DNA of 64,000 nucleotides from Ruegeria atlantica (GCF_001458195.1 NZ_CYPU01000011.1:124001-188000); one strand, 5' to 3'. Shown: positions 1 to 9,039, counted from the stretch's first letter. The notes: generated by a model not told the origin, from the letters alone. A program made the numbers and translations.

Positions 1-121
1 CGTCCAATTCCATCGCGACCGCGATCGCCGTCGCGGCATGCGCGGCGCTATCGATTTCCTCGGCGGTCGGCGGACGCTCCATGAGCCCACTCTGAGCCGG
101 TTTTTCTGCTGTATCGACCAC
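1..121 (-). CDS. 5' part of an unknown protein (runs off left edge)
   Basis: An open frame reads leftwards from a GTG at 121-119 and leaves the window. A strong ribosome-binding site (AGGAGGG) lies seven bases upstream, which is why GTG is preferred over the internal ATG at 82. The visible 40 residues start VVDTAEKPAQ and contain an Ala-rich stretch near PPTAEEIDSAAHAA. Too little is visible to name a family. The gene is divergent from the small gene at 280. Confidence 0.5.
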   Translation of the reverse strand, partial: MVDTAEKPAQSGLMERPPTAEEIDSAAHAATAIAVAMELD

Positions 122-279
122 GATTTCCCTCCTGCTTTTAGCCTCTAGATGCACCTCGCGCCGCTCACTTACAAGAGAAATAACCGGAATAAGTGAAATA
201 AGCGTAACGATTCCGATAGACGCAGGCAGGTGGCTGGTGTAAACAAAACAGGAACATATTCGATTTTCGGAGCAGTCTC

Positions 280-528
280 ATGGGAAAGAATACGAAACGC
301 ACTTCTAGCAAACTGGCCTCTCAGGCAGCGGCAACTCTCAGTGACCCCAACGCCTCTGCGACGGCCAAGAGTCTGGCGGCCTCGGCACTGGCGCAGTCCG
401 GCACAGGCAAACAAACTGGCGCTGCCATGGAAGACAAGGCGTCCAAAGTCCTGCAAAGCGACAAGTACAGTGACGATACCAAGTCTTTGGCCGGGACGGT
501 TCTCGCGCAGTCGAACAAGGCGCGCTAA
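280..528 (+). CDS. small Ala/Ser-rich hypothetical protein (82 aa)
   Basis: A short basic-then-acidic protein beginning MGKNTKRTSSKLAS. It carries two related stretches of the type SDPNASATAKSLAASALAQS and SDKYSDDTKSLAGTVLAQS, about 40 residues apart, so it appears to be an internal duplication of one helical unit. It has no signal peptide or membrane segment. Small proteins of this pattern are, from memory, widespread in alphaproteobacteria without assigned function. It stands alone, convergent with the minus-strand gene ending at 540. I regard it as a real gene because the internal repeat is in frame and composition matches coding DNA. Confidence 0.7.
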   Translation: MGKNTKRTSSKLASQAAATLSDPNASATAKSLAASALAQSGTGKQTGAAMEDKASKVLQSDKYSDDTKSLAGTVLAQSNKAR

Positions 529-539
529 CCCGCGTCGCG

Positions 540-728
540 CTAAGAGTGGTCCAGGTCGATGTCGCGTTCCACAATTCTCATGGCACGGCCGTCTTCGGGC
601 GGCACGAACCATGCTCGCGTCCGTTTCCCAGTGTTCCACAGGTGTTCTTGCCAGACGACAAGCTCGCGGCCATCCACGATCGCGATACCTTCGCGCACGG
701 GAACACCCTTCGTGAGCCGGTCATCCAC
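540..728 (-). CDS. small hypothetical protein (62 aa)
   Basis: The frame begins at a GTG (728-726) and ends just before the neighbouring convergent gene. The protein (MDDRLTKGVPVREG...) alternates charged and aromatic residues, with WQEHLWNTGKRTRAWFVPPE in the middle, consistent with a small beta-rich domain. It sits 33 bases downstream of the XRE regulator on the same strand and is probably co-transcribed with it. No family recognised. The small size makes it uncertain. Confidence 0.45.
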   Translation of the reverse strand: MDDRLTKGVPVREGIAIVDGRELVVWQEHLWNTGKRTRAWFVPPEDGRAMRIVERDIDLDHS

Positions 729-761
729 GGGCCGTCCCGGAGCAGGATGTCGGCCGGCCTC

Positions 762-974
762 CTAGCTGCGGGGTTTCAGTAACTCTGAGGGATCGATGTT
801 GAGGGCGCGCGCGATCTTTTCGAGTGTCGTGAGAGAGGCGGAATACTTGGCATTCTCGATTTTGCCGACATAGCCGCGGTTCACATTCGCACGGTGCGCC
901 AACTCTTCTTGGCTGACGCCCTTGGCACGCCGGGCGTCTTGGAGATTCAGTCCTACTCGTTCCTTCAGATTCAT
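762..974 (-). CDS. XRE-family helix-turn-helix regulator (70 aa)
   Basis: Almost the whole protein is one Cro/C1-type HTH: NLQDARRAKGVSQEELAHRA, the recognition helix region NRGYVGKIENAKYS, then LTTLEKIARALNIDPSELL. Length and layout match controller (C) proteins of restriction-modification systems, and it lies at the downstream end of such a cassette, 215 bases beyond the PIN-like gene. A controller role for the cassette is inference. It could equally be a solitary phage-type repressor. A short inverted repeat (995-1011) just upstream of its start could be its own operator. Confidence 0.8.
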   Translation of the reverse strand: MNLKERVGLNLQDARRAKGVSQEELAHRANVNRGYVGKIENAKYSASLTTLEKIARALNIDPSELLKPRS

Positions 975-994
975 GACCGAAGATCGGCCACGAT

Positions 995-1011
995 GTGGTG
1001 TATTTAACCAC
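995..1011 (-). promoter_or_regulatory. candidate operator/promoter of the XRE gene
   Basis: An inverted repeat GTGGT-N7-ACCAC lies 21 bases upstream of the XRE start, next to an AT-rich stretch containing TATAGTATATT on the minus strand that can serve as a -10 region. Autoregulation is common for C proteins. The site is proposed from symmetry and position only. The rest of the 975-1189 gap shows nothing else I can name. Confidence 0.3.
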
Positions 1012-1189
1012 GCAATATACTATACATTCGACAGTGAAGCGGCTGATACTGTGAGATTTTCCGGTTTCGAAGGTGTCGATCAAGCTCGCCATGTGATTGA
1101 AGAAGATAGCATGACCACGTGTGGTAGCGAGTTTGGATCGAAATTTGGGCGAGGTGCCGTCTCTCTGCCAATGCTGTCCACTCTGTTGC

Positions 1190-2284
1190 TCATTCACCAG
1201 ATCCTTCAGTGTCGAGACCGAGATGACAAAGTTGCTCTTCAATCTCCTTAAGGCGCAGCCGAACTGACGCCCGATCAGACATCGGGCCACGGGACGCGCG
1301 GTGATCCGGAGCGCCGGATAGCAAGGCGATTAAATCGTCGCGCTCATCCTCTAGCGCGACCAACTGCTCCGCGCGGTTTCGTTCAGACTCGCTTTTCGAC
1401 AGGCGTTCCCTGGCCTCACTGTCTTGCCTCAGACTTTGCTCCACCGCGTCAAGTTCTTGTTGGATCTCCGGATGATGCTCGGCGGCGATCCGTATGAAGT
1501 TGCCAAACTCGTAGATGTGAAAAGCCTGATCGCTTTCGCGCTTGAACTCCTCGACCAGTTCCGGCCGCGGTCCAAGCTTTTTGCCCTTGTGGATCCACCA
1601 CCAGTCCTCCTTGACGTCATCGGATATGAAAATGATCGGTCGTTTCTCCACTTTCGCCTTCTCGATCATGTCTTTCCATATGATCAAGTCTCCGTACTTG
1701 CGGTACTCGTCACCATCCTTTTTCGCGTCGAGGTATCCTGGGGGAACTTTGGCCGCATATCGGGTCTCGCCCTCTTTCTTGATCTTCCCGAGTTCTGCTT
1801 CCGGCCAGCGTTCGCCGACACGATCCTCCAAGAGCTCTGTCAGGCGGTCTACCACCGTCCCGATCTCCGCCTCGGGGTGCGCGTTCCGCGCGGCATCGAT
1901 CCTGCCTTTGAAATCCGCCAGATGGACGTCAAGTGCCGAGACCTCGCGTTCGATATCGATCGTGGGGTGCGCCCTTAACTGTCTCAGTTGGTCGCGAGCC
2001 TGCCGGATCGTCTTCTCATAGTCCCGGAGGATCTGATCATAAGCGTCCACGCCGGAACGCTCCACGTCGAGCCGGTTTCGATGAAACTCCAGCGCCACCT
2101 GATAGGGCACCCAAAGGGACGGTTGCAGGACGCCGAAGAGGCGAAGCAACTCCTCGCGCACCGCTTTCGGGTGCCGCACGCAGTGCAGCAAGATATTCGC
2201 GTCGGGGACGAAGAGCGCGTGCGCCCATATCTTGGCAAGCTCCTCGGCCGTTTTCGGATACCATCCCTCAAGCGCCTTCCGCAT
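1190..2284 (-). CDS. PIN-like nuclease domain protein (DUF4935/PIN_8 type)
   Basis: A 364-residue protein with the layout of the PIN-like DUF4935 family. There is an early acidic residue in VPDANILLH (D28), a conserved Glu in VALEFHRNR (about 63), the paired motif KYGDLIIWKDMIE (about 194-205) with IIFISDDVKEDWWW (about 214-227), and a charged coiled-coil tail. PIN-fold proteins are usually metal-dependent RNases, so a nuclease role, perhaps as effector, is likely. It starts three bases after the stop of the 175-aa gene and is the last gene of the ATPase/helicase operon. Function in the cassette is inferred from position and fold. Confidence 0.8.
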   Translation of the reverse strand: MRKALEGWYPKTAEELAKIWAHALFVPDANILLHCVRHPKAVREELLRLFGVLQPSLWVPYQVALEFHRNRLDVERSGVDAYDQILRDYEKTIRQARDQLRQLRAHPTIDIEREVSALDVHLADFKGRIDAARNAHPEAEIGTVVDRLTELLEDRVGERWPEAELGKIKKEGETRYAAKVPPGYLDAKKDGDEYRKYGDLIIWKDMIEKAKVEKRPIIFISDDVKEDWWWIHKGKKLGPRPELVEEFKRESDQAFHIYEFGNFIRIAAEHHPEIQQELDAVEQSLRQDSEARERLSKSESERNRAEQLVALEDERDDLIALLSGAPDHRASRGPMSDRASVRLRLKEIEEQLCHLGLDTEGSGE

Positions 2285-2287
2285 CCC

Positions 2288-2815
2288 TCACTCCCACCAA
2301 ACGATCGGATCGACACCGAGGCGCGCGGCGGCGTCTCGAACCAGTTCTCGCGTATCAAGATCGACCGTTTTGCCATTCTCAATCACGACGACCGAGCACG
2401 CTTTCGCCCGAGACGACGCTCGCTGCCGCTCGAAAGCCGCCATCAGAAGGTGCTTCCAATCCCGGCTGTTTCCCCAGCAGACCACCCGCCCATCGTTCAA
2501 GAGCAGGCCGTGAGGTTTAATGTATTTTCGGACGATCATGAGTTCTGGAGGAATGTCGAGGGCGCGAAGAACTTGATCGGCGCTCTCAAGCAACCGTTCG
2601 CGTGCGTAATCCTTGATCAAAGTATCCTTGATATAAACCCGGACGGCGCGCGGATCCATGAAATGCCCGAGCTTGCCGCCGATTTCCGGCGCGCGGGTCC
2701 ATTGTTCATAATAGTTCGAGTGGTCGGCGTCCGACATGGTGAGCCAGCTCAAATCATCCAGCTTCGCCCAAAGCGCCTCCTTAATCGCGCGCCTGATCTC
2801 CTCGGGCATATTCAT
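2288..2815 (-). CDS. unknown 175-aa protein of the MORC/helicase cassette
   Basis: The start overlaps the helicase stop by four bases, so translation is coupled. The protein has no membrane segment. Its N-terminal third is helical and acidic (MPEEIRRAIKEALWAKLDDL, then DADHSNYYEQWTR), and the C-terminal half looks alpha/beta (GLLLNDGRVVCWGNSRDWKH, then ACSVVVIENGKTVDLDTREL). I do not recognise the family and see no obvious nuclease motif. Its place between a helicase and a PIN-like nuclease suggests an accessory or adaptor of the same system. Confidence 0.75.
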   Translation of the reverse strand: MNMPEEIRRAIKEALWAKLDDLSWLTMSDADHSNYYEQWTRAPEIGGKLGHFMDPRAVRVYIKDTLIKDYARERLLESADQVLRALDIPPELMIVRKYIKPHGLLLNDGRVVCWGNSRDWKHLLMAAFERQRASSRAKACSVVVIENGKTVDLDTRELVRDAAARLGVDPIVWWE

Positions 2816-4485
2816 TGCACTGTCCCCCCACCATGGGGCTCCGGGAAGTCGAACCGAGGCAATTCCAGCATCGCGTCACCCTCGCGGGAGAAAAGATCGG
2901 CCTGATCCTTCATCCATTCCAGCATGAAGCTCCCGGCGCTGGCATCGCGGAACTCCACCACCCCGGGCAGGCGAAGGCGCTCGATGTCGCCCTTCGCGCC
3001 TCGCTCCAGTTCGATCACCTCCGAAATCCTGCGGATATCGCTCACGAAGTCGAGGACCACCACCTTGTCTTTGTTTGGGCTCGTGCGCAGGCCGCGCCCC
3101 AATTGTTGCACGAAAATCCTGCGGCTATGGGTCACCCGCATGAACGCGATGAGGTCGACGTCAGGCACGTCCACGCCCTCGTTGAAGAGATCGCGAGTCG
3201 TGACCAGGTCAAGGGCGCCGCTCCTGAAACGGGCCATTACCTCGTCGCGTTCGCGGGCGGACATCTCTCCTGTGATGGCCTCGCAGCGTAGCCCGAAGAG
3301 CCCGAGCATCGCCGCGAAGCTTTTCGCGTGCAAAACGGTGGAGCAAAACACTATACCGGACCGGCGGCTTTCGGCGCCGAACACCTCCCTGATCCTGCGG
3401 GCGGCCTCCTCGTCGCGTGTCGGCAACAGCAAACGCTTGTTCAACTGCGTGATCGAATACGCGTTGCGGGATTGATCACGCACGAGTTGCCAATCGATGT
3501 CGTCGGCGAACATGCGGTAGTCGGCCTCGCACAGAAAGCCGCGCTTCAGCCCTTCCGCGATTCCGACTCGAATGACGGGAGGGCCAAGAAGTGTGTCGAT
3601 GTCATAGCCGTCCCCTCGCCACGGTGTCGCGGTGACACCGCCAATCATAGAATCCACCATGCGATCGGTCACTTGGCGGAAGGTGTCGGAGCCGACATGA
3701 TGCGCCTCGTCGATCAAGACGAGTCCGAAGTCCGGAAGCTCGTCTAGCCGCGCGACGGCGCTTTGAACGGTCGCGAATGTAATCCCCTCCCAGAACGTCG
3801 GCGTTTCGCCACCGATAAGACGGTGCGTCGGAATTGTCTTTGGAAGTTGATCCCAGAACGCGCGTTGCAGTTGATCCACGAGCTCACGTGTACCGGCCAA
3901 CACAAGGGCGCGGCCATCCGGGACTCGCGCGTCCGCGAAGAGACGCGCGGTCGCCTCGGACATCACCACGGTCTTCCCAAGGCCGGTGGCGAGGACCACC
4001 TGCCCCCTGCCCGTCTCCCGGAGCGCTCCGACGAAAAGCTCAACGGCACTTTCTTGATAGTCCCTTAGATCCCTACGGGCGGACGGAAACTCCGGGCTTT
4101 TTTGGGCCATGGCGAGGAGAGTCGCGGGTTCAAGGATCCCGATCTTCAGGCCAAGCTTTCCCCAGCGTTCAATGGCGGCGCGCGTCGCGGGGCTCGCCGG
4201 GCGAGAAGTCGCAACATACATTCGTGAGGCCCGATAGAACCGCCCAGCCTCCGCGACCTCATCCACCGCCGCCGCCGTCGCGTAGCCATTGGTGGTGAAC
4301 TTGCATTGAATGACCCAAAGTTCGTCATTCTTGCGACCCAGCACATCCGCGCCGCGATCTCCCGACCCGCCGACAACCCGCACATCCTGGAAACCATTAC
4401 AGATCAACAGCCGAGCGACGTCACGCTCGAAGGCCTGCCAAGGCCCTTTCAGCAATCGTCTGGCATCCAGAAAGGCTTCCGTCAT
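2812..4485 (-). CDS. Mrr-type nuclease domain fused to superfamily 2 helicase
   Basis: Residues 1-120 form a restriction-endonuclease-like domain with the Mrr pattern GDRGADVL (D47) and WVIQCKF (Q60, K62). From about residue 140 there is a superfamily 2 helicase: GLGKT Walker A (168-172), DEAH box (259-262), the region SGIVFCSTVLHAKSF, and motifs V and VI in DLFNEGVDVPD and QQLGRGLR. This predicts an ATP-driven DNA translocase with its own cleavage domain. The start overlaps the MORC-like gene's stop by four bases and its end overlaps the 175-aa gene by four. REase-helicase proteins of this kind occur next to MORC-like ATPases in bacterial restriction operons. Confidence 0.88.
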   Translation of the reverse strand: MTEAFLDARRLLKGPWQAFERDVARLLICNGFQDVRVVGGSGDRGADVLGRKNDELWVIQCKFTTNGYATAAAVDEVAEAGRFYRASRMYVATSRPASPATRAAIERWGKLGLKIGILEPATLLAMAQKSPEFPSARRDLRDYQESAVELFVGALRETGRGQVVLATGLGKTVVMSEATARLFADARVPDGRALVLAGTRELVDQLQRAFWDQLPKTIPTHRLIGGETPTFWEGITFATVQSAVARLDELPDFGLVLIDEAHHVGSDTFRQVTDRMVDSMIGGVTATPWRGDGYDIDTLLGPPVIRVGIAEGLKRGFLCEADYRMFADDIDWQLVRDQSRNAYSITQLNKRLLLPTRDEEAARRIREVFGAESRRSGIVFCSTVLHAKSFAAMLGLFGLRCEAITGEMSARERDEVMARFRSGALDLVTTRDLFNEGVDVPDVDLIAFMRVTHSRRIFVQQLGRGLRTSPNKDKVVVLDFVSDIRRISEVIELERGAKGDIERLRLPGVVEFRDASAGSFMLEWMKDQADLFSREGDAMLELPRFDFPEPHGGGTVQ

Positions 4486-6815
4486 TCGAAATCCACATCC
4501 GGCTTCATGAGACGAAGTGAACAGGTCGCTCGAATGATCTCGTCCCGGTTCGCCGTCTCTAGGTCACGCGACGACTGGTTGGCCAACCAAAGGGTATCGC
4601 CGAGATAGGCCTCATAGCGGGTGACGAGTCGCCGCCGAGCCTCCTCGTCAATATGGTCGGCCCCGAAATCCAGCGTCTCATACGGGTCCAGCCAGTACTT
4701 GCCATCGAAGAACAGTTCCGGATGCCGACTGAACGTCGCGACGACCGCCTGAGGATCCATGTATTCCCAGAAGCGTCCGTCAGAAATCACCTTGGGCACA
4801 TCCACAACCCCGCGCGCGGCCATCCTTCTCGCGACATGCTCCCGTTCGGGCTTCGAGAGCTCGGCGTAAAGTGCTTGCCCTTGACCCTCCGGGACCAAGC
4901 TCGCCACCGCCTTCGCGAACTCCTCGAGTCCTGTATTGGCCATCGATATGACTTCGGACGGCTCCAGTCGGGTCGCGGTGGCATAACTTGAGCGGTAGTC
5001 GGCGAGTATATTCGCGAGGGTCACGTCATGTACCTGACCTTTCAAGAAGTCCAGGGTCTGTACCGAGAGTTCGGTCAGCAACGCGTCCAAGGCCGTCATC
5101 GTCGTCGACCGAAACACGTCGTGGGTTGGATCGATTACAAACGCGTATGTTCGGCTTGCGACGTCATCGAGTTCAAACGACCAGGGAAGACTGCCCGTGA
5201 GCGCCTTATCCGTAGGGTCCGACGCGAAGGCTTCCACTTGGAATTCCACACGATATGTGGGGTGCACGTATTTGCGCGACAGTTCATGGATCTCGATGCG
5301 CTCGGCCGACGGCTCGGCGGGTTCCGGATCCGGCGCGACGCCCGCACCGTCGGTATCATCCTGCGAGCCGCCGCCGCCGGTCGACCCGTCCTCCCCGTTG
5401 TCAAGGAAACCATCTGGAAGATCGGTGTCGCCACCCTCCCCCAGAATTTCTTTGTCCTGCTCCTCGACCAGTTTCCACCAACGCTCGTCGTCAAGATAGT
5501 CGGCGTCGTTCTCATAAAACGACTCGGCCATCTGCTCTGACCGGTCGTTGTCCTTGACCACGAGCACCCGTGACCACAGACCGTTCTTGCCTTGCGGGCT
5601 GGAGCGCCGGAACGCCTGGAACAGTTTGTAGAGTGGGCTCGTGTTGCCGTCGAAGCCACTTTGTTTCGCCGCCTGCGGCCGCAGTGGGCCCTCACCCCGG
5701 ACGACGCGTACCATCTCCTCCCAAGACGGGTCGTCCCGTTCAAAGCGATCTTTCGTGTAGCTCACGCGGCAATGGTCGAGGTGAACCTCCCCCACGAACC
5801 GACCGCGGCTCCGCGGATCGTCAATCGGATACTCGATCTCCGCATTGTCTCCGTTGTTCCAAGCGAATAGGTCTTTCGAGCCGATCTCGATCTTACGGCC
5901 GTTCCGGATGAAGTCGATACCAAAGTCTGATTTGTGCAGATAGCGTTGGAGCCCAACCCATCCCCTCACCCGGCGTTCGGTTGTCACGATCTCGCAATTC
6001 GGACCGCTGTTGGGGCATTGCTCCTCATCGCCGCTCAAGGCTCGCATGCAATGGGTGCAATACCTCCGCGGCGCGAGCGCGACGTCGAACCGCTCGACCG
6101 CGTGGACGACCGTCCCGTCGCTCAGTTCCACCGAACGGTCGGGATCCCAGTGACAATGGCGCCTGGGTTCCAGCTTCGTTCCGTTCACCTTCAGTCTGAT
6201 CCGGCCCGCTTCGGATTCGCGCAAGATCGCGGAGTAGGCGCGGGCGAGATGCTTGCGGATCGTTCCGAGATTGGCCGATCGCGCGAGATAGGCGCGCTGA
6301 TCGGGCTTTAGCTTCGTGATGATGATTTCGGTTCCGTGCTGGGTGTGGTCCGGCTTCACCCGTGTTTGTCGCGGTGTCTTGTAGCTCTGGCTCGCCCGAA
6401 GCCCCTCGAGGTCGATGCGCACACCGACCCACTCTGGCTCGCCTGCGCGCGTGGTCCAAACCTCGGTTACCGTGCCGAGCCGCGCCGTGGCGATGTTGAA
6501 ACCCATGCCGAACAGCCCGAGATTGGTCAATGGATTGTTCCCCGACCAGCCAGCTCGAACCGCGCGTTCCAATAAATCGATCGCCATGCCGGGTCCGTTG
6601 TCCCGGATGGACAGACGCGCGTCGCCCTTGTTGGAGGTTGGAATCGTGATCGTGATCTCGGGATGCTCCACCGGCGTGCCCGCGCGAGCCGCCTCGACGA
6701 AACCGTCTATGCTGTTGTCGATCAGCTCCGCGACGCATCGCCATTGGTGAAGATTGATCTCGCCCAGCATTTGCAAAACGCGGGCGTCAGGAGTGAGATC
6801 AAATTCTTGGGTCAT
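4482..6815 (-). CDS. MORC-like GHKL ATPase of a restriction cassette
   Basis: A 777-residue protein with a GHKL (HSP90/MutL-type) ATP-binding domain: N-box VAELIDNSIDGF near residue 30, DNGPGM near 75, and GLFGMGFNIATARLG near 105. After an S5-like region comes a four-cysteine cluster (YCTHCMRALSGDEEQC and a fourth Cys), probably a zinc ribbon. An acidic Gly-rich linker follows near 470, then a separate C-terminal domain. ATG 6815 is chosen because GGTGG lies just before it; a TTG at 6827 is the alternative. Prokaryotic MORC/MutL-like ATPases in restriction operons are known from comparative genomics (Iyer, Abhiman and Aravind 2008, from memory). Its role here, perhaps clamping or loading on DNA, is inferred. 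Confidence 0.85.
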   Translation of the reverse strand: MTQEFDLTPDARVLQMLGEINLHQWRCVAELIDNSIDGFVEAARAGTPVEHPEITITIPTSNKGDARLSIRDNGPGMAIDLLERAVRAGWSGNNPLTNLGLFGMGFNIATARLGTVTEVWTTRAGEPEWVGVRIDLEGLRASQSYKTPRQTRVKPDHTQHGTEIIITKLKPDQRAYLARSANLGTIRKHLARAYSAILRESEAGRIRLKVNGTKLEPRRHCHWDPDRSVELSDGTVVHAVERFDVALAPRRYCTHCMRALSGDEEQCPNSGPNCEIVTTERRVRGWVGLQRYLHKSDFGIDFIRNGRKIEIGSKDLFAWNNGDNAEIEYPIDDPRSRGRFVGEVHLDHCRVSYTKDRFERDDPSWEEMVRVVRGEGPLRPQAAKQSGFDGNTSPLYKLFQAFRRSSPQGKNGLWSRVLVVKDNDRSEQMAESFYENDADYLDDERWWKLVEEQDKEILGEGGDTDLPDGFLDNGEDGSTGGGGSQDDTDGAGVAPDPEPAEPSAERIEIHELSRKYVHPTYRVEFQVEAFASDPTDKALTGSLPWSFELDDVASRTYAFVIDPTHDVFRSTTMTALDALLTELSVQTLDFLKGQVHDVTLANILADYRSSYATATRLEPSEVISMANTGLEEFAKAVASLVPEGQGQALYAELSKPEREHVARRMAARGVVDVPKVISDGRFWEYMDPQAVVATFSRHPELFFDGKYWLDPYETLDFGADHIDEEARRRLVTRYEAYLGDTLWLANQSSRDLETANRDEIIRATCSLRLMKPDVDFE

Positions 6816-6912
6816 TTTTTCCACCAATAAGAAACGCTATTCATGAAATAGTTGAATTGAGATCGCGAAAAAAGCGCGACATCCAAAAAGCTTTGAAAAT
6901 CATCGATCAGCC

Positions 6913-7686
6913 CTAGGAACGGGCGATTAAAGTCCCGCTTGGAAAGCGCCGGTCGTCATCCTTGTAGCAAATCACGTGACTTGGAAGCGCCGTCGCGTGC
7001 CATCCGGGGGGAAGCGCGGCGATGCATAGCCGCAGCACCTCTCGCGTCGTCAGGTCAGGCCGCTGAATATCGACCTCGTTTACCTCGAAGTCGGGCTCGA
7101 AGGAGTTTCGGGAGCTCGCGTTCGGGCGCTGGAAGCGCAAAAGGTAGGGCAGGCCATCCTTGAGATGCTGCATGACCTCGGCGACCGGCCGCTTCCCAAC
7201 TTTGAATTCGACGAAACAGTCATCCAGCCGAATGGGGTGCTGCGTGTCGAAGTGGTCCTGTTTGTAGGTCGTGGTGTCCCTTTGCTGCCCGGGATCGTTC
7301 GAGCCGAATCCGGAATGGTTCCAAGGGAGTTTCCCATCGCCGCCATAGTGAGCGATCAACGCCGCCTCCAGATCCATCGCCGCGAAGACGAATATCCGCA
7401 CCGCCTTGAAATGAATATCGCCAGGGTTGATGTTTTGCCGCCCATCCAGCTTGCGCATGTGGCGTGTCAAACGGTTCAGCAGACCTTTCGAGCTCTCAGC
7501 CTTTCCAATGTAGAGAAGCTCCCCTGTCGCGCCCGAAATCAGGGCGTAAACGCCGGGCGCGTCCGTAACTCGCGTCAGGTTCGCCGAGGTGAGCTCGGCG
7601 GCGTTCATACCATCAAGAAGGGCGACGATGTCTCTCAGGAGGGCGCTTGGCAGATCGAATTCCAGCTCCGCATAGCCGTCGTTCAT
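6913..7686 (-). CDS. Eco29kI-type GIY-YIG restriction endonuclease
   Basis: The start ATG overlaps the methylase stop (ATGA), giving 257 residues. The GIY-YIG core is visible: GVYAL (45-47) and LYIGKAES (59-61), basic residues in LLNRLTRHMRKLD, the catalytic Glu in MDLEAALIAHY (E107), and the Asn in PWNHSGFGSN (N123). Length and motif order match the Eco29kI family, whose members cut CCGCGG, although the site of this enzyme cannot be read from sequence. It follows the C5 methylase directly, as in Eco29kI systems. The 97-base gap to the MORC-like gene is AT-rich and holds a small hairpin, so the downstream genes may have their own promoter. Confidence 0.88.
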   Translation of the reverse strand: MNDGYAELEFDLPSALLRDIVALLDGMNAAELTSANLTRVTDAPGVYALISGATGELLYIGKAESSKGLLNRLTRHMRKLDGRQNINPGDIHFKAVRIFVFAAMDLEAALIAHYGGDGKLPWNHSGFGSNDPGQQRDTTTYKQDHFDTQHPIRLDDCFVEFKVGKRPVAEVMQHLKDGLPYLLRFQRPNASSRNSFEPDFEVNEVDIQRPDLTTREVLRLCIAALPPGWHATALPSHVICYKDDDRRFPSGTLIARS

Positions 7687-8897
7687 GCCATTTCCGCCGC
7701 ATCCAGTTTTTTGGCGACGCTTATTCCAACCACCCGAGCCAATTCGGCGGGCACCGCGTTTCCGAGTTGGCGCATGGTCTCGCTCCATGATCCGTGGAAG
7801 CGATAGCCATCGGGGAATGTCTGCAAACGGGCGGATTCCCGGACGGTGAAGTAGCGTATGAAACCGTCCGCGCGACGGAGCATGTTCTCTCCACCAGGAA
7901 CGCCGTGCACGCCCGCTTTAAGGGTTTTGGAAGGTTCGTCCAAAAAACTGCCAGTATGCCCTTTGTAGCTGCGCGCGCCGGGCTGGAAGCGGTGATCGTG
8001 GAAGGTGGCCGCGCGCTGCGTGCGACGCGGATCCGGCAGATCACCGATCGCGTCGCGCGTCGTCCTCCAGGGCCTGCCCCGCGGCTTTTCTTCTCTGGAT
8101 ATTTTGTTCGCGATCTGAGCCGCGCGCCCTTCCAGTTTCCGGTGGGCCTTCGGGACCTCGTGGCGCTCCCAATAGTCGCCAAACATTTGATCCCAAATCA
8201 GCGCGTGTTGATTGAACTCGCCCTCTCCGAAGCTCCAACACGCGTCCACGTCGTTTCGAAATCCCACGAAAACCACGCGCTCACGACGTTGTGGGACGCC
8301 GTAATTGGCCGCGTTCAGTAGCTTCGTGACCACATTGTAGTGCAGACCCGGACGGCGGGTGGAGGTGTGATGTTGCTGCAACCGCGCCAGATGATCCTGC
8401 CAAGCCTCGTCGTCGCGCGCCAAGAGCTCCGGGTGCTCCAGCTGGAGTTGCACATACGAGAAGTAGTCCGCGAAAGTCGCACGTGTCAGGCCTTTCACGT
8501 TCTCGAAAATGAACGCTTTTGGTCGCGCCTCTCGAACCGCGCGAACCGCTTGCGGAAACATGTCCCTCGCGTCGTCATAAGCGCGGTGCCGTCCTCCCAT
8601 GCTGAAAGGCTGGCAAGGTGGTCCGCCGGAGATCAAATCAAGAGCGCCCTCATGGGACTTGAAGTCGACCGAACGTACATCGCCTTCGATCACGTTCCAC
8701 GCGGACTGATCCTCGGGATCGGCTCCGTCCAGAACACCGTGGTTCTCGCGCAATGTGTCGCAGCACCAACGATCGAACTCGACGACCGTTTTTGGAATGA
8801 ACCCGGCCTGCGCCAGTCCGATGCCCAAGCCGCCCGCGCCGGCGAAGAGCTCGATCGAGGCGCGTTGCCTCGTGATATTCGCCATTTCGATCGACAT
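7683..8897 (-). CDS. DNA (cytosine-5-)-methyltransferase
   Basis: A 404-residue C5 methylase with motif I (ELFAGAGGLGIGL, about 16-28), the catalytic loop GGPPCQPFS with Cys95 (91-99), motif VI ENVKGL (132-137), motif VIII NYGVPQRRERVVFVG, a target-recognition region, and C-terminal motifs IX/X (SARLQTFPDGY and QLGNAVP). It should protect the site cut by the coupled Eco29kI-like nuclease. ATG 8897 has GGAG about 11 bases upstream; a second ATG five codons in is possible. A vsr relic lies immediately upstream, the usual partner that repairs the T:G mismatches such methylases create. Confidence 0.93.
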   Translation of the reverse strand: MSIEMANITRQRASIELFAGAGGLGIGLAQAGFIPKTVVEFDRWCCDTLRENHGVLDGADPEDQSAWNVIEGDVRSVDFKSHEGALDLISGGPPCQPFSMGGRHRAYDDARDMFPQAVRAVREARPKAFIFENVKGLTRATFADYFSYVQLQLEHPELLARDDEAWQDHLARLQQHHTSTRRPGLHYNVVTKLLNAANYGVPQRRERVVFVGFRNDVDACWSFGEGEFNQHALIWDQMFGDYWERHEVPKAHRKLEGRAAQIANKISREEKPRGRPWRTTRDAIGDLPDPRRTQRAATFHDHRFQPGARSYKGHTGSFLDEPSKTLKAGVHGVPGGENMLRRADGFIRYFTVRESARLQTFPDGYRFHGSWSETMRQLGNAVPAELARVVGISVAKKLDAAEMA

Positions 8898-9039
8898 GTT
8901 GGCGCCTGACTCCTTTTTGCCTCGTTAGACCAGAAGGTGGGCTTCGGATCAAGATTCCTGTGGCAAGATATGGGGTGTCTTCTTAAGAAAATCTCAACAA
9001 TTAGCGGTTTGGGTGTTGCTCTCCGGGTCCATCCGATGA

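Noticed and set aside
1424..1978. Long plus-strand frame of 184 codons
   Set aside because: It lies wholly antisense to the PIN-like gene, whose motifs are convincing, and its translation is rich in improbable runs of hydrophobic and Arg residues with no start signal.
6828..6912. Rho-independent terminator between the GIY-YIG gene and the MORC-like gene
   Set aside because: A small stem (GTCGCGC...GCGAT) has its U-run in the loop rather than after the stem, so it does not meet terminator criteria.
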